Below, piece by piece: positions 9,500 to 18,216 of a DNA stretch of 48,592 nucleotides (its first letter is position 1; each line of letters opens with the position of its first letter). The stretch is from an uncultured Anaerobutyricum sp. (lineage in GTDB: Bacteria; Bacillota; Clostridia; Lachnospirales; Lachnospiraceae): NCBI GenBank assembly GCA_934317185.1, contig CAKREJ010000003.1, positions 1 to 48,592 of the forward strand, written 5' to 3'. The position numbers and the translations under genes were made by a program. The notes beneath the pieces are model-generated. The model had not been told where the DNA came from. It did no database searches and saw only the letters and a list, made by a program, of their open reading frames with translations.

Positions 9500-10492
9500 A
9501 TGTCGGATACTACAAATACGAAAAAATATAAAGGCTATGAGTTAGATAAGACTTCTTCTCACCGTCGCAATCAGAACAGACCGTGGTTTTGGAAAGTTTT
9601 AGGAATTAGTCTTTTGCTTACAGCTTTTATTATCGCAGCGATTATTTTTGGACTTTTGCACAGAACGCACAAGAATGCAAAACACATGGAAGAGATTAAT
9701 GCAGCCAATACGATAGATGCTTTGCTAAAGGGACATGAAAATGTTACGATTACTACTTCCTACTCTCATTTGGCAGAAGGAGATGCTTATACAACAACTC
9801 GTCAGGTAAGGAAGGATAAGAAGGATAATTATTTTTCCTACTTTAAAAAAGAGGGAACAGATGATGATTACAAGGAAGTAATCAGCAATAAGGAATTATA
9901 TCGGAATAATGGCAAGTATAGTCAGTATTTTGGTCTTGTTGCTAATGATTATGAAGAGGTCTGTGTAAAAGATATTGAGAATGCAGTATTCCAGGGGGAT
10001 ACAAAGGATAGCATTCAAAATGAAAAGGAACGTGATAATACGATTACTTTACAGCTTACAGCCAGTGTGCAGAGCGGAGATGAGTATGATACGACTTATG
10101 GATTTGCAGCAGGGGATAAGATTGAAAAGACAATTATCATAGATAAAAAAACGCAGATTATTACGTCGGTAGAAGAGAAATGTGGAGATGAAGTTTTTTA
10201 TAGTTACAACGTTGAGTTTGATGGAGAAAAGAAGATTCCACAGTTCTATAAAGATTTAAAGAAGGAAAAAGAAACCAGAACTTGTAAAGTTTACTCCAGC
10301 TACGATGGTGAAGATAATAAGAAATATACTTTTAAGATACCGATTGATCTTTACTTTACTGTATTAGACCATGATGGATATAAAGTATACGAAGATAAGG
10401 ATGGTACAAAGGAATTTACACATTATCAGATGGAGGTACAGAATCCGGATACTGATCTTTCTTTATATATCAAAGTAAGTGAAAGTAACTAA
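9500..10492 (+). CDS. Membrane-anchored protein of unknown function
   Basis: Protein of 330 residues that I do not recognise. Residues 1-30 are polar and basic, followed by one strong membrane helix (about 33-53, VLGISLLLTAFIIAAIIFGLL). The rest is hydrophilic and probably outside the cell. The outer part is rich in Lys, Asp, Glu and Tyr and in alternating beta-like stretches (for example TITLQLTASVQSG and KTIIIDKKTQIITSVEEK), which recalls beta-rich lipoprotein-like carrier folds, but no motif is firm. Start ATG 9500 follows AAGGAG (9481-9486) at a rather long distance of 13 nt. The frame stays open upstream to 9389, but that part overlaps the promoter. A strong hairpin terminates the unit. 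Confidence 0.75.
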   Translation: MSDTTNTKKYKGYELDKTSSHRRNQNRPWFWKVLGISLLLTAFIIAAIIFGLLHRTHKNAKHMEEINAANTIDALLKGHENVTITTSYSHLAEGDAYTTTRQVRKDKKDNYFSYFKKEGTDDDYKEVISNKELYRNNGKYSQYFGLVANDYEEVCVKDIENAVFQGDTKDSIQNEKERDNTITLQLTASVQSGDEYDTTYGFAAGDKIEKTIIIDKKTQIITSVEEKCGDEVFYSYNVEFDGEKKIPQFYKDLKKEKETRTCKVYSSYDGEDNKKYTFKIPIDLYFTVLDHDGYKVYEDKDGTKEFTHYQMEVQNPDTDLSLYIKVSESN

Positions 10493-10528
10493 AAAGCAAT
10501 TAAATAATATATAGCTCGTCAGGGCTGC

Positions 10529-10568
10529 AACAGACCGTCGCAGGAAGATTTTTGCGGCGGTCTGTTAT
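10529..10568 (+). terminator. Strong GC-rich hairpin, probable terminator
   Basis: CAGACCGTCGCA (10531-10542) pairs with TGCGGCGGTCTG (10553-10564) around a short T-containing loop; the stem has about 12 bp with a G-U pair. The following tract (TTATATT) is only moderately T-rich. It lies between the 330-aa protein and alaX. Confidence 0.65.
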
Positions 10569-10654
10569 ATTAGATATATAGCAGGAAAATGTCATGCGTT
10601 GTATGACTGGCAACAGGAATGCTGGAACATTCTTGAAAAAAGAAAGGCTTAACT

Positions 10655-11818
10655 ATGAAGACAAGAAGATTATTTTATGAAGATGTGTATATCAGAGAAT
10701 TTGAGGCAATTGTACTTGACTGTGAGGAGAGGGATGGTCGGTATTATACGATTTTAAATGAAACAGCATTTTATCCTGAAGGGGGTGGACAGCCTGCAGA
10801 TAAAGGAACTCTTGATGGGGAAAATGTAATAGATGTTCAGTATGTGGACGGAGAACTTTGCCATATTACAGCAAAGCCGTTTGAAAAAGGAACGCAGATT
10901 GTCGGAAGAATAAACTGGAAAATGCGTTTTGATCTGATGCAGCAGCATTCGGGAGAACATATTGTGAGTGGGATGATTCATGACAAATATGGATATGAAA
11001 ATGTTGGGTTTCATATGGGGGAAGAAGTAGTCACAATTGATCTAAGTGGGGTGCTTACCTGGCAGCAGGTGTTGGAAATTGAAAGTAAGGTTAATAAGTA
11101 TATTTGGATGAATCAGCAGGTGAATATTTTTTATCCTGATGAACGTCAGAGAACGCTTATCTCTTACAGAAGTAAGAAGGAACTTACAGGAGAGATTCGT
11201 CTCGTGGAATTTCCCGGGGCAGATCTTTGTGCCTGCTGTGGACTTCATGTGTCCCATGCCAGCCAGATTGGACTGGTAAAACTTCTTTCCTGTAAAAAGT
11301 TTCGTGAAGGTGTTCGCATAGAAATGCTTTCCGGAAAGCGTGCTTTAGATTATCTGTCCGGCAGTACAGAGCAAAACAGCCAGATAGCAATCAGCCTTTC
11401 TGTAAAGGAAAATGAAACAAAAGAAGCAGTACAGAGATTGCTTGATGAAGTTTATGCACTAAAAGGGCAACTGGCACAGGAAAAACAAAAAAGCTTTCAG
11501 ACAAAAGCAACCTCCTTTAAAGGAAAAGGGAATATCCTTCTTATTGAGGATATAATGCAGGCGGCAGAAATAAGAAAGTGCACCGATACCATCTTAAATA
11601 CCTGTGGTGGTATAGCGGCCCTTTTTGCTGGCAATGACACAGATGGATATAAATATGCCATTGGCGAACGCAACGGAGATATTAGAGAACTCGTAAAAAA
11701 GGTTAACAAAGAATTAAATGGTCGAGGTGGCGGCAAACCATTCTTTGCACAAGGTTTTGTAAAGGCAGACAGAGAACAAATAGAAACATTTTTTTGTGAT
11801 TTTGTTTCTGAAGTGTAA
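10655..11818 (+). CDS. alaX: Alanyl-tRNA editing protein AlaX (long form)
   Basis: Free-standing homologue of the AlaRS editing domain, 387 residues, which hydrolyses Ser-tRNA(Ala) and Gly-tRNA(Ala) to prevent mistranslation. It carries the glycine-rich FYPEGGGQPADKG motif near the N-terminus, the zinc-binding pair H98/H102 (HSGEH) and C194 with H198 (CCGLH). The C-terminal part (about 260-387) is a DHHA1-like domain with GRGGGKPFFAQG. Having a DHHA1 domain makes it the long AlaX type. The ribosome site AAAGG is modest. The gene ends 53 bp before the ECF sigma gene, with no terminator that I can see between them. Confidence 0.92.
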   Translation: MKTRRLFYEDVYIREFEAIVLDCEERDGRYYTILNETAFYPEGGGQPADKGTLDGENVIDVQYVDGELCHITAKPFEKGTQIVGRINWKMRFDLMQQHSGEHIVSGMIHDKYGYENVGFHMGEEVVTIDLSGVLTWQQVLEIESKVNKYIWMNQQVNIFYPDERQRTLISYRSKKELTGEIRLVEFPGADLCACCGLHVSHASQIGLVKLLSCKKFREGVRIEMLSGKRALDYLSGSTEQNSQIAISLSVKENETKEAVQRLLDEVYALKGQLAQEKQKSFQTKATSFKGKGNILLIEDIMQAAEIRKCTDTILNTCGGIAALFAGNDTDGYKYAIGERNGDIRELVKKVNKELNGRGGGKPFFAQGFVKADREQIETFFCDFVSEV

Positions 11819-11870
11819 CCTTTTTCTTCTTTGATTGTTATATAGATGAAAGAAGTCGAAAAGTATCGGA

Positions 11871-12416
11871 ATGAGGGGTGAGAATCTGGATAAACATTTG
11901 TTAGAAGCATTGTATCAGCGATATTATAAAGAATTATATATTTTTGTATTTTCACTTTGTGCAAGTGAGAGCGTAGCGGATGATATTTTGCAGGACACAT
12001 TTTTAAAAGCCTTATTGGCATTGAAGGATTCTCACACGAATATACGGGCGTGGCTTTATATGGTAGCAAGGAATCTTTACTATAACTATTATAACAGCCA
12101 GAAGAAGATGATGATGATTGAAACGTCTGATTTCGAGCATGCAGTCCTGGAGGTACATAAGTCAGGAAGAGAAGCTTTCATACAAAGTGATATTCTGGAA
12201 GAAGTTCTGCATAAAGAAGAGAAGAAGCAGCTTTGGGAAGCGGTAAACCAGTTAAAGGGACATAAAAAGGAAGTAATATTATTGCAGTATTTCGGGGGAT
12301 TTTCACAGAAGGAGATTGCGGCAATGCTTAAGATAACTCCGGGTAATGTGAAGGTTCTTTCTTACCGTGCGAAGAAGGAATTGAAGGAATATTTAACGAA
12401 GGAGGAAGAAACATGA
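11871..12416 (+). CDS. ECF-type RNA polymerase sigma factor
   Basis: Alternative sigma factor of 181 residues with only regions 2 and 4. Region 2 is seen in LYQRYYKELYIFVFSLC and ADDILQDTFLKAL; region 4 in GGFSQKEIAAMLKITPGNVKVLSYRAKKEL. It overlaps the next gene by 4 bp (ATGA), and that gene codes for a membrane anti-sigma factor, the classic signal-sensing pair. The ATG at 11871 lacks a clear ribosome site. The purine run AGGGGTGAG (11873-11881) lies inside the frame, ahead of a CTG at 11886 that would give the family-typical start (M)DKHLLEAL, so translation may start there. A possible extended -10 (TGTTATATA, 11836-11844) lies upstream. Confidence 0.9.
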   Translation: MRGENLDKHLLEALYQRYYKELYIFVFSLCASESVADDILQDTFLKALLALKDSHTNIRAWLYMVARNLYYNYYNSQKKMMMIETSDFEHAVLEVHKSGREAFIQSDILEEVLHKEEKKQLWEAVNQLKGHKKEVILLQYFGGFSQKEIAAMLKITPGNVKVLSYRAKKELKEYLTKEEET

Positions 12417-13729
12417 CATACCGTGAATTATTAGAATTATATAAAGCAGGCAAGTTAGAATCAGAACAGAGAAAAAGCATTGAGAAAGACATAGAAAAGC
12501 AGGAAGCGATAAGTGATTATCTTTATGAAGAAGAAGAGATTCCGGGATTGAAAGATGTTTATGAAGAAGATATAGATACAGAATTTATCACAATGATCAA
12601 TCGTTCCATCAGACGGGCGTTTCGAAGATTAGGTTTAACAGTTCTTGCCTTAGCCTTCGTATTAATTTTATTTGTACAGTTTTGCTTTCCGACCATAGTA
12701 TCCTGTTTTTACTATAATCCGGCGGAAAATATCGGGAATAAGGATTATAGTATAAATAAGATGAGTCGTGATATGGCAGTATATTCGGAGGTCTTTCTTC
12801 CGGGAAAGAGAAGGGTTTGTGTTGAAGCAGAATCAAAAGGATATGGAAAGTATAATATTACAGTCAATCAGACCTCCAGCTTTACAAGAAACCTGACAGA
12901 TGTATCCGGAGAGATTGTCCGGGGAAAACTGCGATATTATGACAATAATGTTTTAAAAACACCGGTCAGTAATGCCTTTGCATACGGTAATCTTGTTGGA
13001 AAAGAAGAGAATACATTAGAAGAGAATTTAAAATGTACCAGAAAGTATTTTAAACTGAAAGCTAACGAAGAAGTTAATATGTGTGCTGCAGGTACGAAGG
13101 AACAATCTATGGAGGCATTGAAGAATTTAGATTCTCAAAAAATGTATATAGGCTATATATCTCTAGATAAGATCATGTCTTATGAAGATTTTAAAAGATA
13201 TGTAGATAAGCAGGATCTTTCAGAAGTATGGTGTGCTGTACAGGTGTTAGAACCACAGAAAGAAAAGGAGAATTCTGACAATTCTTCAACTAAGGAAAAA
13301 GCAGAGACAGAAGAGTATATAACAGATTTTCTCTCCAGTGCACCGAATATTGGTTTTGTATGCGTACCGTCTTATAATGCAGCCATTAACTGGGATGCTA
13401 AAAAGTATCCGGCTCTTTTGCCGGGATGTGAGACAGATCAAATGGATGATCCGGATCACTGGGACAGCGTAGAAGATAATCTCAAAAAAGAAAAATATGC
13501 CAGACAGCATTTTGTAAGTCTTCTTAACTATCTATCAGATCAGAAGCAGTTTTTTAATATGGTAGCAGGAGATGAGTATTCGCCGGAATCATTAAAAGAG
13601 ATGGCATCCTACGTTAAAAAGAATGGTCTTAAAATATATGGTTTTACAACGATTGCAGATAAAGACACGTTACTAAAGCTCAGTAAGCAAGGCGAAGTAT
13701 ATGAAATCTACACGGAAGAATTAAAATAA
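12413..13729 (+). CDS. Anti-sigma factor, sigma-regulator family
   Basis: Probable membrane anti-sigma factor of 438 residues. An N-terminal cytoplasmic part (1-70, starting MTYRELLELYKAGKLE) would bind the sigma factor. One membrane helix follows at about 77-95 (LGLTVLALAFVLILFVQF). The outer part fits the paired Sigma_reg_N and Sigma_reg_C domains: FTRNLTDVSGEIVRGKL near 160, and LDSQKMYIGYISLDKIMSYEDF near 240. The start codon overlaps the sigma gene stop, implying coupled translation. A Lys/Glu/Ser-rich linker sits at about 283-300. The signal sensed is unknown. The family assignment is by pattern and context. Confidence 0.82.
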   Translation: MTYRELLELYKAGKLESEQRKSIEKDIEKQEAISDYLYEEEEIPGLKDVYEEDIDTEFITMINRSIRRAFRRLGLTVLALAFVLILFVQFCFPTIVSCFYYNPAENIGNKDYSINKMSRDMAVYSEVFLPGKRRVCVEAESKGYGKYNITVNQTSSFTRNLTDVSGEIVRGKLRYYDNNVLKTPVSNAFAYGNLVGKEENTLEENLKCTRKYFKLKANEEVNMCAAGTKEQSMEALKNLDSQKMYIGYISLDKIMSYEDFKRYVDKQDLSEVWCAVQVLEPQKEKENSDNSSTKEKAETEEYITDFLSSAPNIGFVCVPSYNAAINWDAKKYPALLPGCETDQMDDPDHWDSVEDNLKKEKYARQHFVSLLNYLSDQKQFFNMVAGDEYSPESLKEMASYVKKNGLKIYGFTTIADKDTLLKLSKQGEVYEIYTEELK

Positions 13730-13809
13730 CAATTTCTTTGACCGGTTTTCCGGTGATGAATCAAATCGCAATAATGTAAAAGCTGGGAAAGGAAACAGAA
13801 AGAAATATC

Positions 13810-13838
13810 TTTACAATTATTTTTAAATGAGCTATTAT
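13810..13838 (+). promoter_or_regulatory. Sigma-A promoter of the lipoprotein gene
   Basis: TTTACA (13810-13815) and TATTAT (13833-13838) with a 17-bp gap. The transcript would start near 13845 and immediately contain the long hairpin at 13865-13917. Confidence 0.65.
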
Positions 13839-13864
13839 TTCCGTGAAAATACTTTACGAAAAGT

Positions 13865-13917
13865 TTTTATTAATTTTTGATGTGGGCGATAGTGCGTAAA
13901 ATCAAGAATTAATAAAA
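13865..13917 (+). promoter_or_regulatory. 17-bp leader hairpin before the lipoprotein gene
   Basis: TTTTATTAATTTTTGAT (13865-13881) pairs with ATCAAGAATTAATAAAA (13901-13917) over 17 bp, with one G-U pair. The 19-nt loop is G-rich (GTGGGCGATAGTGCGTAAA). The right arm ends only a few bases before the ribosome site AAGGAAGG (from 13921). The structure is too AT-rich and has no T-run after it, so it is not an ordinary terminator. It may protect the 5' end or control translation. Confidence 0.6.
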
Positions 13918-13934
13918 CAGAAAGGAAGGATATT

Positions 13935-15032
13935 ATGTTCAAAAATAAACTGAAAAGATTGGCAGCAGTTGCTCTTGCCGGAATGCTGACAGTTAGTGTA
14001 ACTGCTTGTTCTACAAGCAAAAGTGCAGCGAAAAAAGGTGATAATACAGCCCAGGAGCAGGGAACAGAGGCAACAACAGAGGGTAAGGAGAATACTACAA
14101 CAGATTATGTGTCATCCGATGTTGTGCTCCCGGATAATTTTGATAATATGATTTATCCGATAGAGGCATTAATGGTTCAGAAGCTTTCAAAGGGATATTC
14201 ATATTATACGAATAATACGAGTGAAGATGAAGCAGATTCTTTCTGGTTTTCTATGGCAGTTCTCACCTCGCTGATGGAGACACAGTCTGCTTATGGTGAT
14301 GGAATGGAGGCAGATTCCTTTTATTATTTAAAAGAGGATACCTCTAATATGTATGCTTCCGCTTTATATAATGAATATGGTACAGGTAATATGGAATTTC
14401 CGGAGATTCCTGACGGAGATAAGTATGCAACATATGATGATGATAAGGAAATGTATGGTTTCCTGAAAGGAGATGTGGGAAGTCTTGTTCCATATATTAC
14501 GGATTGTATGAAGGATGATTGTATAAATGATGGCAGTGATTATACGATCACAGCACAGCTTCGGGATACAGATACGGATAAAATAAAGGGAACTTATGAA
14601 GTTAGCATTACAAAGACTTCATATGACGGTGATGATAATAATTTTGCATATTCTGTAACGGGAATTAAAGAAAAGGAAGATAATACCGCTAATTTTAATA
14701 AGAGCGAGGAAGAAAGTACTTCAGAAGAAAGCAGTACACAAGAGAATACTTCAGAGAGTGGAACAGATACAGATTCCGATAATTCTAATAATACAACAGA
14801 GAGTACAGAAGCAATCTCTCAGGATGATGCTTTAAGTCAGGCAAAGGATTATTATGGTGATGATGCAGAGTATTCCTACAAAGAAAAGGTAACAGTAGGA
14901 GATAAAGAATACTATGATTTTTCTGTAAAAGGTGACAATGTCAGCAGTACAGATGTTTTAGTGTCTGTAGATGGGCAGGATGTTATCGGCGGTACACAAA
15001 ACGATGACGGAAGCTGGTCCTTTGATCAATAA
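13935..15032 (+). CDS. Secreted lipoprotein of unknown function
   Basis: Protein of 365 residues with a lipoprotein signal peptide: basic start MFKNKLKRL, hydrophobic core, and lipobox VTAC with Cys at position 25. A Thr/Glu-rich stretch follows to about residue 50. The first globular part (about 55-250) is Asp/Tyr-rich. A Ser/Thr/Glu-rich spacer at about 255-295 then leads to a small C-terminal domain (AISQDDALSQAKDYYGDDA onward) that resembles a PepSY-like or similar alpha/beta module; this is only a guess. The ribosome site is good. It has its own promoter and an unusual hairpin leader. It follows the ECF sigma/anti-sigma pair and might be one of its targets, which is inference from position only. 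Confidence 0.8.
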   Translation: MFKNKLKRLAAVALAGMLTVSVTACSTSKSAAKKGDNTAQEQGTEATTEGKENTTTDYVSSDVVLPDNFDNMIYPIEALMVQKLSKGYSYYTNNTSEDEADSFWFSMAVLTSLMETQSAYGDGMEADSFYYLKEDTSNMYASALYNEYGTGNMEFPEIPDGDKYATYDDDKEMYGFLKGDVGSLVPYITDCMKDDCINDGSDYTITAQLRDTDTDKIKGTYEVSITKTSYDGDDNNFAYSVTGIKEKEDNTANFNKSEEESTSEESSTQENTSESGTDTDSDNSNNTTESTEAISQDDALSQAKDYYGDDAEYSYKEKVTVGDKEYYDFSVKGDNVSSTDVLVSVDGQDVIGGTQNDDGSWSFDQ

Positions 15033-15135
15033 GAAGTCTGTATTGGTGGATTGATGAAATAAAGTGAAATCTGCTTGTTCCTGAATTACTTATATTGTGT
15101 AACAAAAAAGAGAAGAGAAAAGAAAGAGAAAAAGG

Positions 15136-16371
15136 ATGAATAATCAGAATGACACAGCACAAGGTGCGGGAAAGCAGAGCTTTCTGAAAAAGAAAAATGT
15201 AGAGATTTCTTTTAAGAGATATGCGATTGATGCGATGGGAGCGATGGCTCTTGGATTATTCGCATCTCTCTTGATTGGAACTATTATTAAAACATTGGCG
15301 GAAAATATCGGTACGACCGGAATGATGGCAGCGTTGGCAGCCATTACGGATACCGGAGAACTGGCAGCTAAAGTGGCCGGTCTTAGTATGATTAATCGTT
15401 TTTGCTGGATTTTGTGGCAGATTGGTAATTATGCGACGATGGTAACCGGAGTTGCAATGGCTGCGGCGATTGGATATGCATTAGATGCACCGCCCCTCGT
15501 ATTGTTTTCTCTGTGTGCGGTAGGGCAGGCTACAAATACATTAGGTGGTTCCGGCGGTCCGCTGGCAGTTTTATTTGTTGCGATTATTGCCTGCGAAGTT
15601 GGTAAGCTTGTATCAAAAGAAACAAAGATTGATATTTTAGTAACGCCAGCAGTAACTATTATTGTTGGAGTGGGCTGTGCGATGGTACTAGCTCCAATTT
15701 TCAAGACACTGTGTGATTCACTTGGAACTTTTATCGGATGGGCGACGAATTTACAGCCATTTTTTATGGGGATTATTATTTCTGTTGTCGTTGGCGTTGT
15801 GCTTACGCTGCCGATTAGTTCGGCGGCAATCTGTGCTGCTGTTGGTATTAGTGGAGGTGCAGTTCTTGCAGGAGTTTTAGATGGCAGTGTGTCTATGGAA
15901 GTCTGGAATGGACTTGCACTTGCCGGTGGAGCAGCCACGGTAGGATGTTGTTGCAATATGCTTGGATTTGCTGTAATAAGTTATCCGGATAACGGAGTAG
16001 GAGGTTTGGTTGCACAGGGACTTGGGACATCTATGTTGCAGGTTCCGAATCTGATGCGTAAGCCGATTTTATGGATTCCTCCGGTGCTTACTTCCGCAAT
16101 TTTAGGTCCGGTTGCTACCTGCATTTTTCAGCTTCGTAATAATGGTGCCGCAATTTCTTCTGGAATGGGAACGGCAGGTTTGGTAGGACCAATCGGGATT
16201 ATTACAGGATGGTCTAATATGCCAAAAGGATATGAAGCAGGAGCTTTTGACTGGATAGGAATGCTTTTGGTATGCTTTATTCTTCCTGTTGTACTAAGCT
16301 GGGCTATAGGAAAGGTTATGAGAAAGAAAGGTCTGATTCAGGTGGGAGATCTAAAGGTGGATTTAGGTTAG
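15136..16371 (+). CDS. PTS IIC-like permease (PTS_EIIC_2 family)
   Basis: Integral membrane protein of 411 residues, about ten hydrophobic segments, rich in Gly and Ala. The repeated small-residue patterns (GQATNTLGGSGGPLA, PISSAAICAAVGISGGA, GGAATVGCCCNMLGF) fit the PTS_EIIC_2 group of transporters. No EIIA, EIIB or sugar enzyme gene is near, so sugar specificity and even phosphotransfer-driven transport are uncertain; some members of this group stand alone. A purine-rich stretch ending AAAAAGG directly precedes the ATG. A perfect 12-bp terminator follows. Confidence 0.75.
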   Translation: MNNQNDTAQGAGKQSFLKKKNVEISFKRYAIDAMGAMALGLFASLLIGTIIKTLAENIGTTGMMAALAAITDTGELAAKVAGLSMINRFCWILWQIGNYATMVTGVAMAAAIGYALDAPPLVLFSLCAVGQATNTLGGSGGPLAVLFVAIIACEVGKLVSKETKIDILVTPAVTIIVGVGCAMVLAPIFKTLCDSLGTFIGWATNLQPFFMGIIISVVVGVVLTLPISSAAICAAVGISGGAVLAGVLDGSVSMEVWNGLALAGGAATVGCCCNMLGFAVISYPDNGVGGLVAQGLGTSMLQVPNLMRKPILWIPPVLTSAILGPVATCIFQLRNNGAAISSGMGTAGLVGPIGIITGWSNMPKGYEAGAFDWIGMLLVCFILPVVLSWAIGKVMRKKGLIQVGDLKVDLG

Positions 16372-16437
16372 GATCTGTTTTTTAGATAGCCGGCAAGGTT
16401 TGTTTTACTATGTAAAAAGACTACTTTGCAAGAAGAG

Positions 16438-16480
16438 TTCGCACATAAATCAAATTTTAGGTTTATGTGCGAATTTTTTT
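16438..16480 (+). terminator. Intrinsic terminator after the PTS-IIC-like gene
   Basis: TTCGCACATAAA (16438-16449) pairs perfectly with TTTATGTGCGAA (16462-16473), followed by a run of seven T. This is one of the clearest terminators in the window. Confidence 0.9.
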
Positions 16481-16574
16481 GTATATCTTTTGAGCACTGC
16501 TTTGTTTGGAAGAGGTGTGAGGCTTTGCATCTTGCAACAAGGATACTGAGGTATTCCTGAATATCGGGATGAGG

Positions 16575-17396
16575 TTAAGATGGATCGTTAAATTTGTAAT
16601 AGAATTTTTCTTCAAGTCCTCCAAGAATCAGATAGATACAGATGGCGATAAAGCATAATAAAAGAATAGATAAGATAACCCAATCCATTTTAAAGACCTG
16701 TGAACCGTAGATAATGAGATAGCCAAGCCCTTGTTTGGCTGCGAGAAATTCACCGATAACTACCCCGATAAGGCAAAGACCGATATCGACTTTCAGAATG
16801 CTCAGGATGGCAGGAAGATTAATCGGAAGAATTACTTTGGTAAGGCAGTCAAACCGGTTGCCATGCAAGGTGTAGATTAGCTTTATTTTGTCTGGGTCTG
16901 TTGTCTGAAAGTTTGTAAAAAGATTCAAGATGCTTCCGAAAATAGCAACAGATATGGCAGTGATGATAATGGTTTTCATGTTATTTCCCAGCCATACGAT
17001 AAAAATGGGAGCCATTGCTGATTTGGGAAGGCTGTTTAAAATAACGAAGTATGGTTCAAGAATCTCACTTAATGTTGTATTCCACCACAGGAGTATAGCA
17101 ATAAGAAGGCTTATTGCGGCAACAAGAAAGAAGCTGCCGAAGGTTTCAGCGAGAGTGATGGAGGTGTGTCTGACGAGATCACCAGTAAGAAGGAGTTCCT
17201 TGCAGGTCAGAATTATCCGGGAAGGACTACTGAAGATAAAAGCATTGATGATTCCGTTTCGGGAACATATTTCCCATAAGATAACAAAAGATATAAATAT
17301 AAAAAATTGAAAGAAAAGAACAAGATGCTTATGTTTTTTTGCTCTTTTTATATATAATAGCTGCTCTTTTGATAAGTTGTTGGATAATTCATTCAT
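16575..17396 (-). CDS. ABC transporter permease, SsuC/TauC type
   Basis: Membrane permease of 273 residues from the binding-protein-dependent family used for sulfonates, nitrate, taurine and thiamine precursors. It has about six hydrophobic segments. The cytoplasmic EAA-type loop that docks on the ATPase appears near the C-terminus (GVVIGEFLAAKQGLGYLI). The start codon overlaps the end of the ATPase gene by 8 bp, so the two are translated together. No substrate-binding protein gene is adjacent, which leaves the substrate unknown. Confidence 0.88.
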   Translation of the reverse strand: MNELSNNLSKEQLLYIKRAKKHKHLVLFFQFFIFISFVILWEICSRNGIINAFIFSSPSRIILTCKELLLTGDLVRHTSITLAETFGSFFLVAAISLLIAILLWWNTTLSEILEPYFVILNSLPKSAMAPIFIVWLGNNMKTIIITAISVAIFGSILNLFTNFQTTDPDKIKLIYTLHGNRFDCLTKVILPINLPAILSILKVDIGLCLIGVVIGEFLAAKQGLGYLIIYGSQVFKMDWVILSILLLCFIAICIYLILGGLEEKFYYKFNDPS

Positions 17397-18159
17397 TGTT
17401 TTTTAACTCCTTCCATATCTGGTTAAAATAATTTTGGAATTTGGGATGAGTGCGAGCTTCTTTGGAAGAAAGTTGATGTTTTGATTCAAAATCAATTTTT
17501 ATAATCGTGCGTATGTGGCCTGGACGTTTTCCGAGGACAATAATGCGGTCGGCGATACTGATTGCTTCTGACAGATCATGAGTGACTAAAAGGGTGGTGA
17601 CGGCACTTTGGCGGATGATTTTTGCAATATCATCTGAAACATCAAGTCGGGTTTGATAATCTAAGGCACTGAAAGGCTCGTCAAGAAGAAGAAAGTCAGG
17701 TTTTAAAGCGAGCGTACGAATCAGGGCGGCGCGTTGCCGCATTCCGCCGGAAAGTTCACGAGGGTAGGAAGATGCAAAATCGGCAATGTCATATTGATAC
17801 ATTAATTTCTGTACATATTCTAAGTTTTTTTCAGTAAGACGGTGTTGTATTTCAAGACCTAAAATGATATTTTTATATATAGTTCTATATTCTAATAAAT
17901 GGTCTTTTTGCAGCATATAGCCGATGGAAGGCATCTGATTCGAAGAAGGATAAAGAAGACTGCCTTTTTGTATGGGAATCAGACCGGCGATCAGCTCTAA
18001 GAGGGTAGATTTTCCACAGCCGGAAGGACCGATGATCGCTGCAAATTCACCAGTGAAAAGGTCAAAGTGAATATCTTTTAAAGCAGGTGTTTCGCCATTT
18101 TTTGTGTGATACGTATGCGAAAGTCCGCGAACAGATAAAAAGGTATTTGATTGTGGCAA
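17389..18159 (-). CDS. ABC transporter ATP-binding protein, SsuB/TauB type
   Basis: ATPase of 256 residues that powers the permease encoded just downstream. It has Walker A GPSGCGKST (about 41-49), signature LSGGMRQRAALIRTL, Walker B LLLDEPFSALD, and the H-loop TLLVTHDLSEAI. Sequence style matches the nitrate/sulfonate/taurine ATPases. The start is TTG at 18159, with AAGGA about 10 nt upstream on the minus strand. It is divergent from the LspA-like gene with only 57 bp between. No binding protein is present in the window. Confidence 0.9.
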   Translation of the reverse strand: MPQSNTFLSVRGLSHTYHTKNGETPALKDIHFDLFTGEFAAIIGPSGCGKSTLLELIAGLIPIQKGSLLYPSSNQMPSIGYMLQKDHLLEYRTIYKNIILGLEIQHRLTEKNLEYVQKLMYQYDIADFASSYPRELSGGMRQRAALIRTLALKPDFLLLDEPFSALDYQTRLDVSDDIAKIIRQSAVTTLLVTHDLSEAISIADRIIVLGKRPGHIRTIIKIDFESKHQLSSKEARTHPKFQNYFNQIWKELKNNE

Positions 18160-18216
18160 AGTAGCTCAGTCCTTTTCTTTGAGGTATAATTTAACATATG
18201 CACAGGAGGTATCGAA

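Noticed and set aside
10493..10654. Riboswitch or T-box before alaX
   Set aside because: Only a terminator-like hairpin and small weak stems (GTCAT/ATGAC, GAATG/CATTC) are visible; no T-box consensus.
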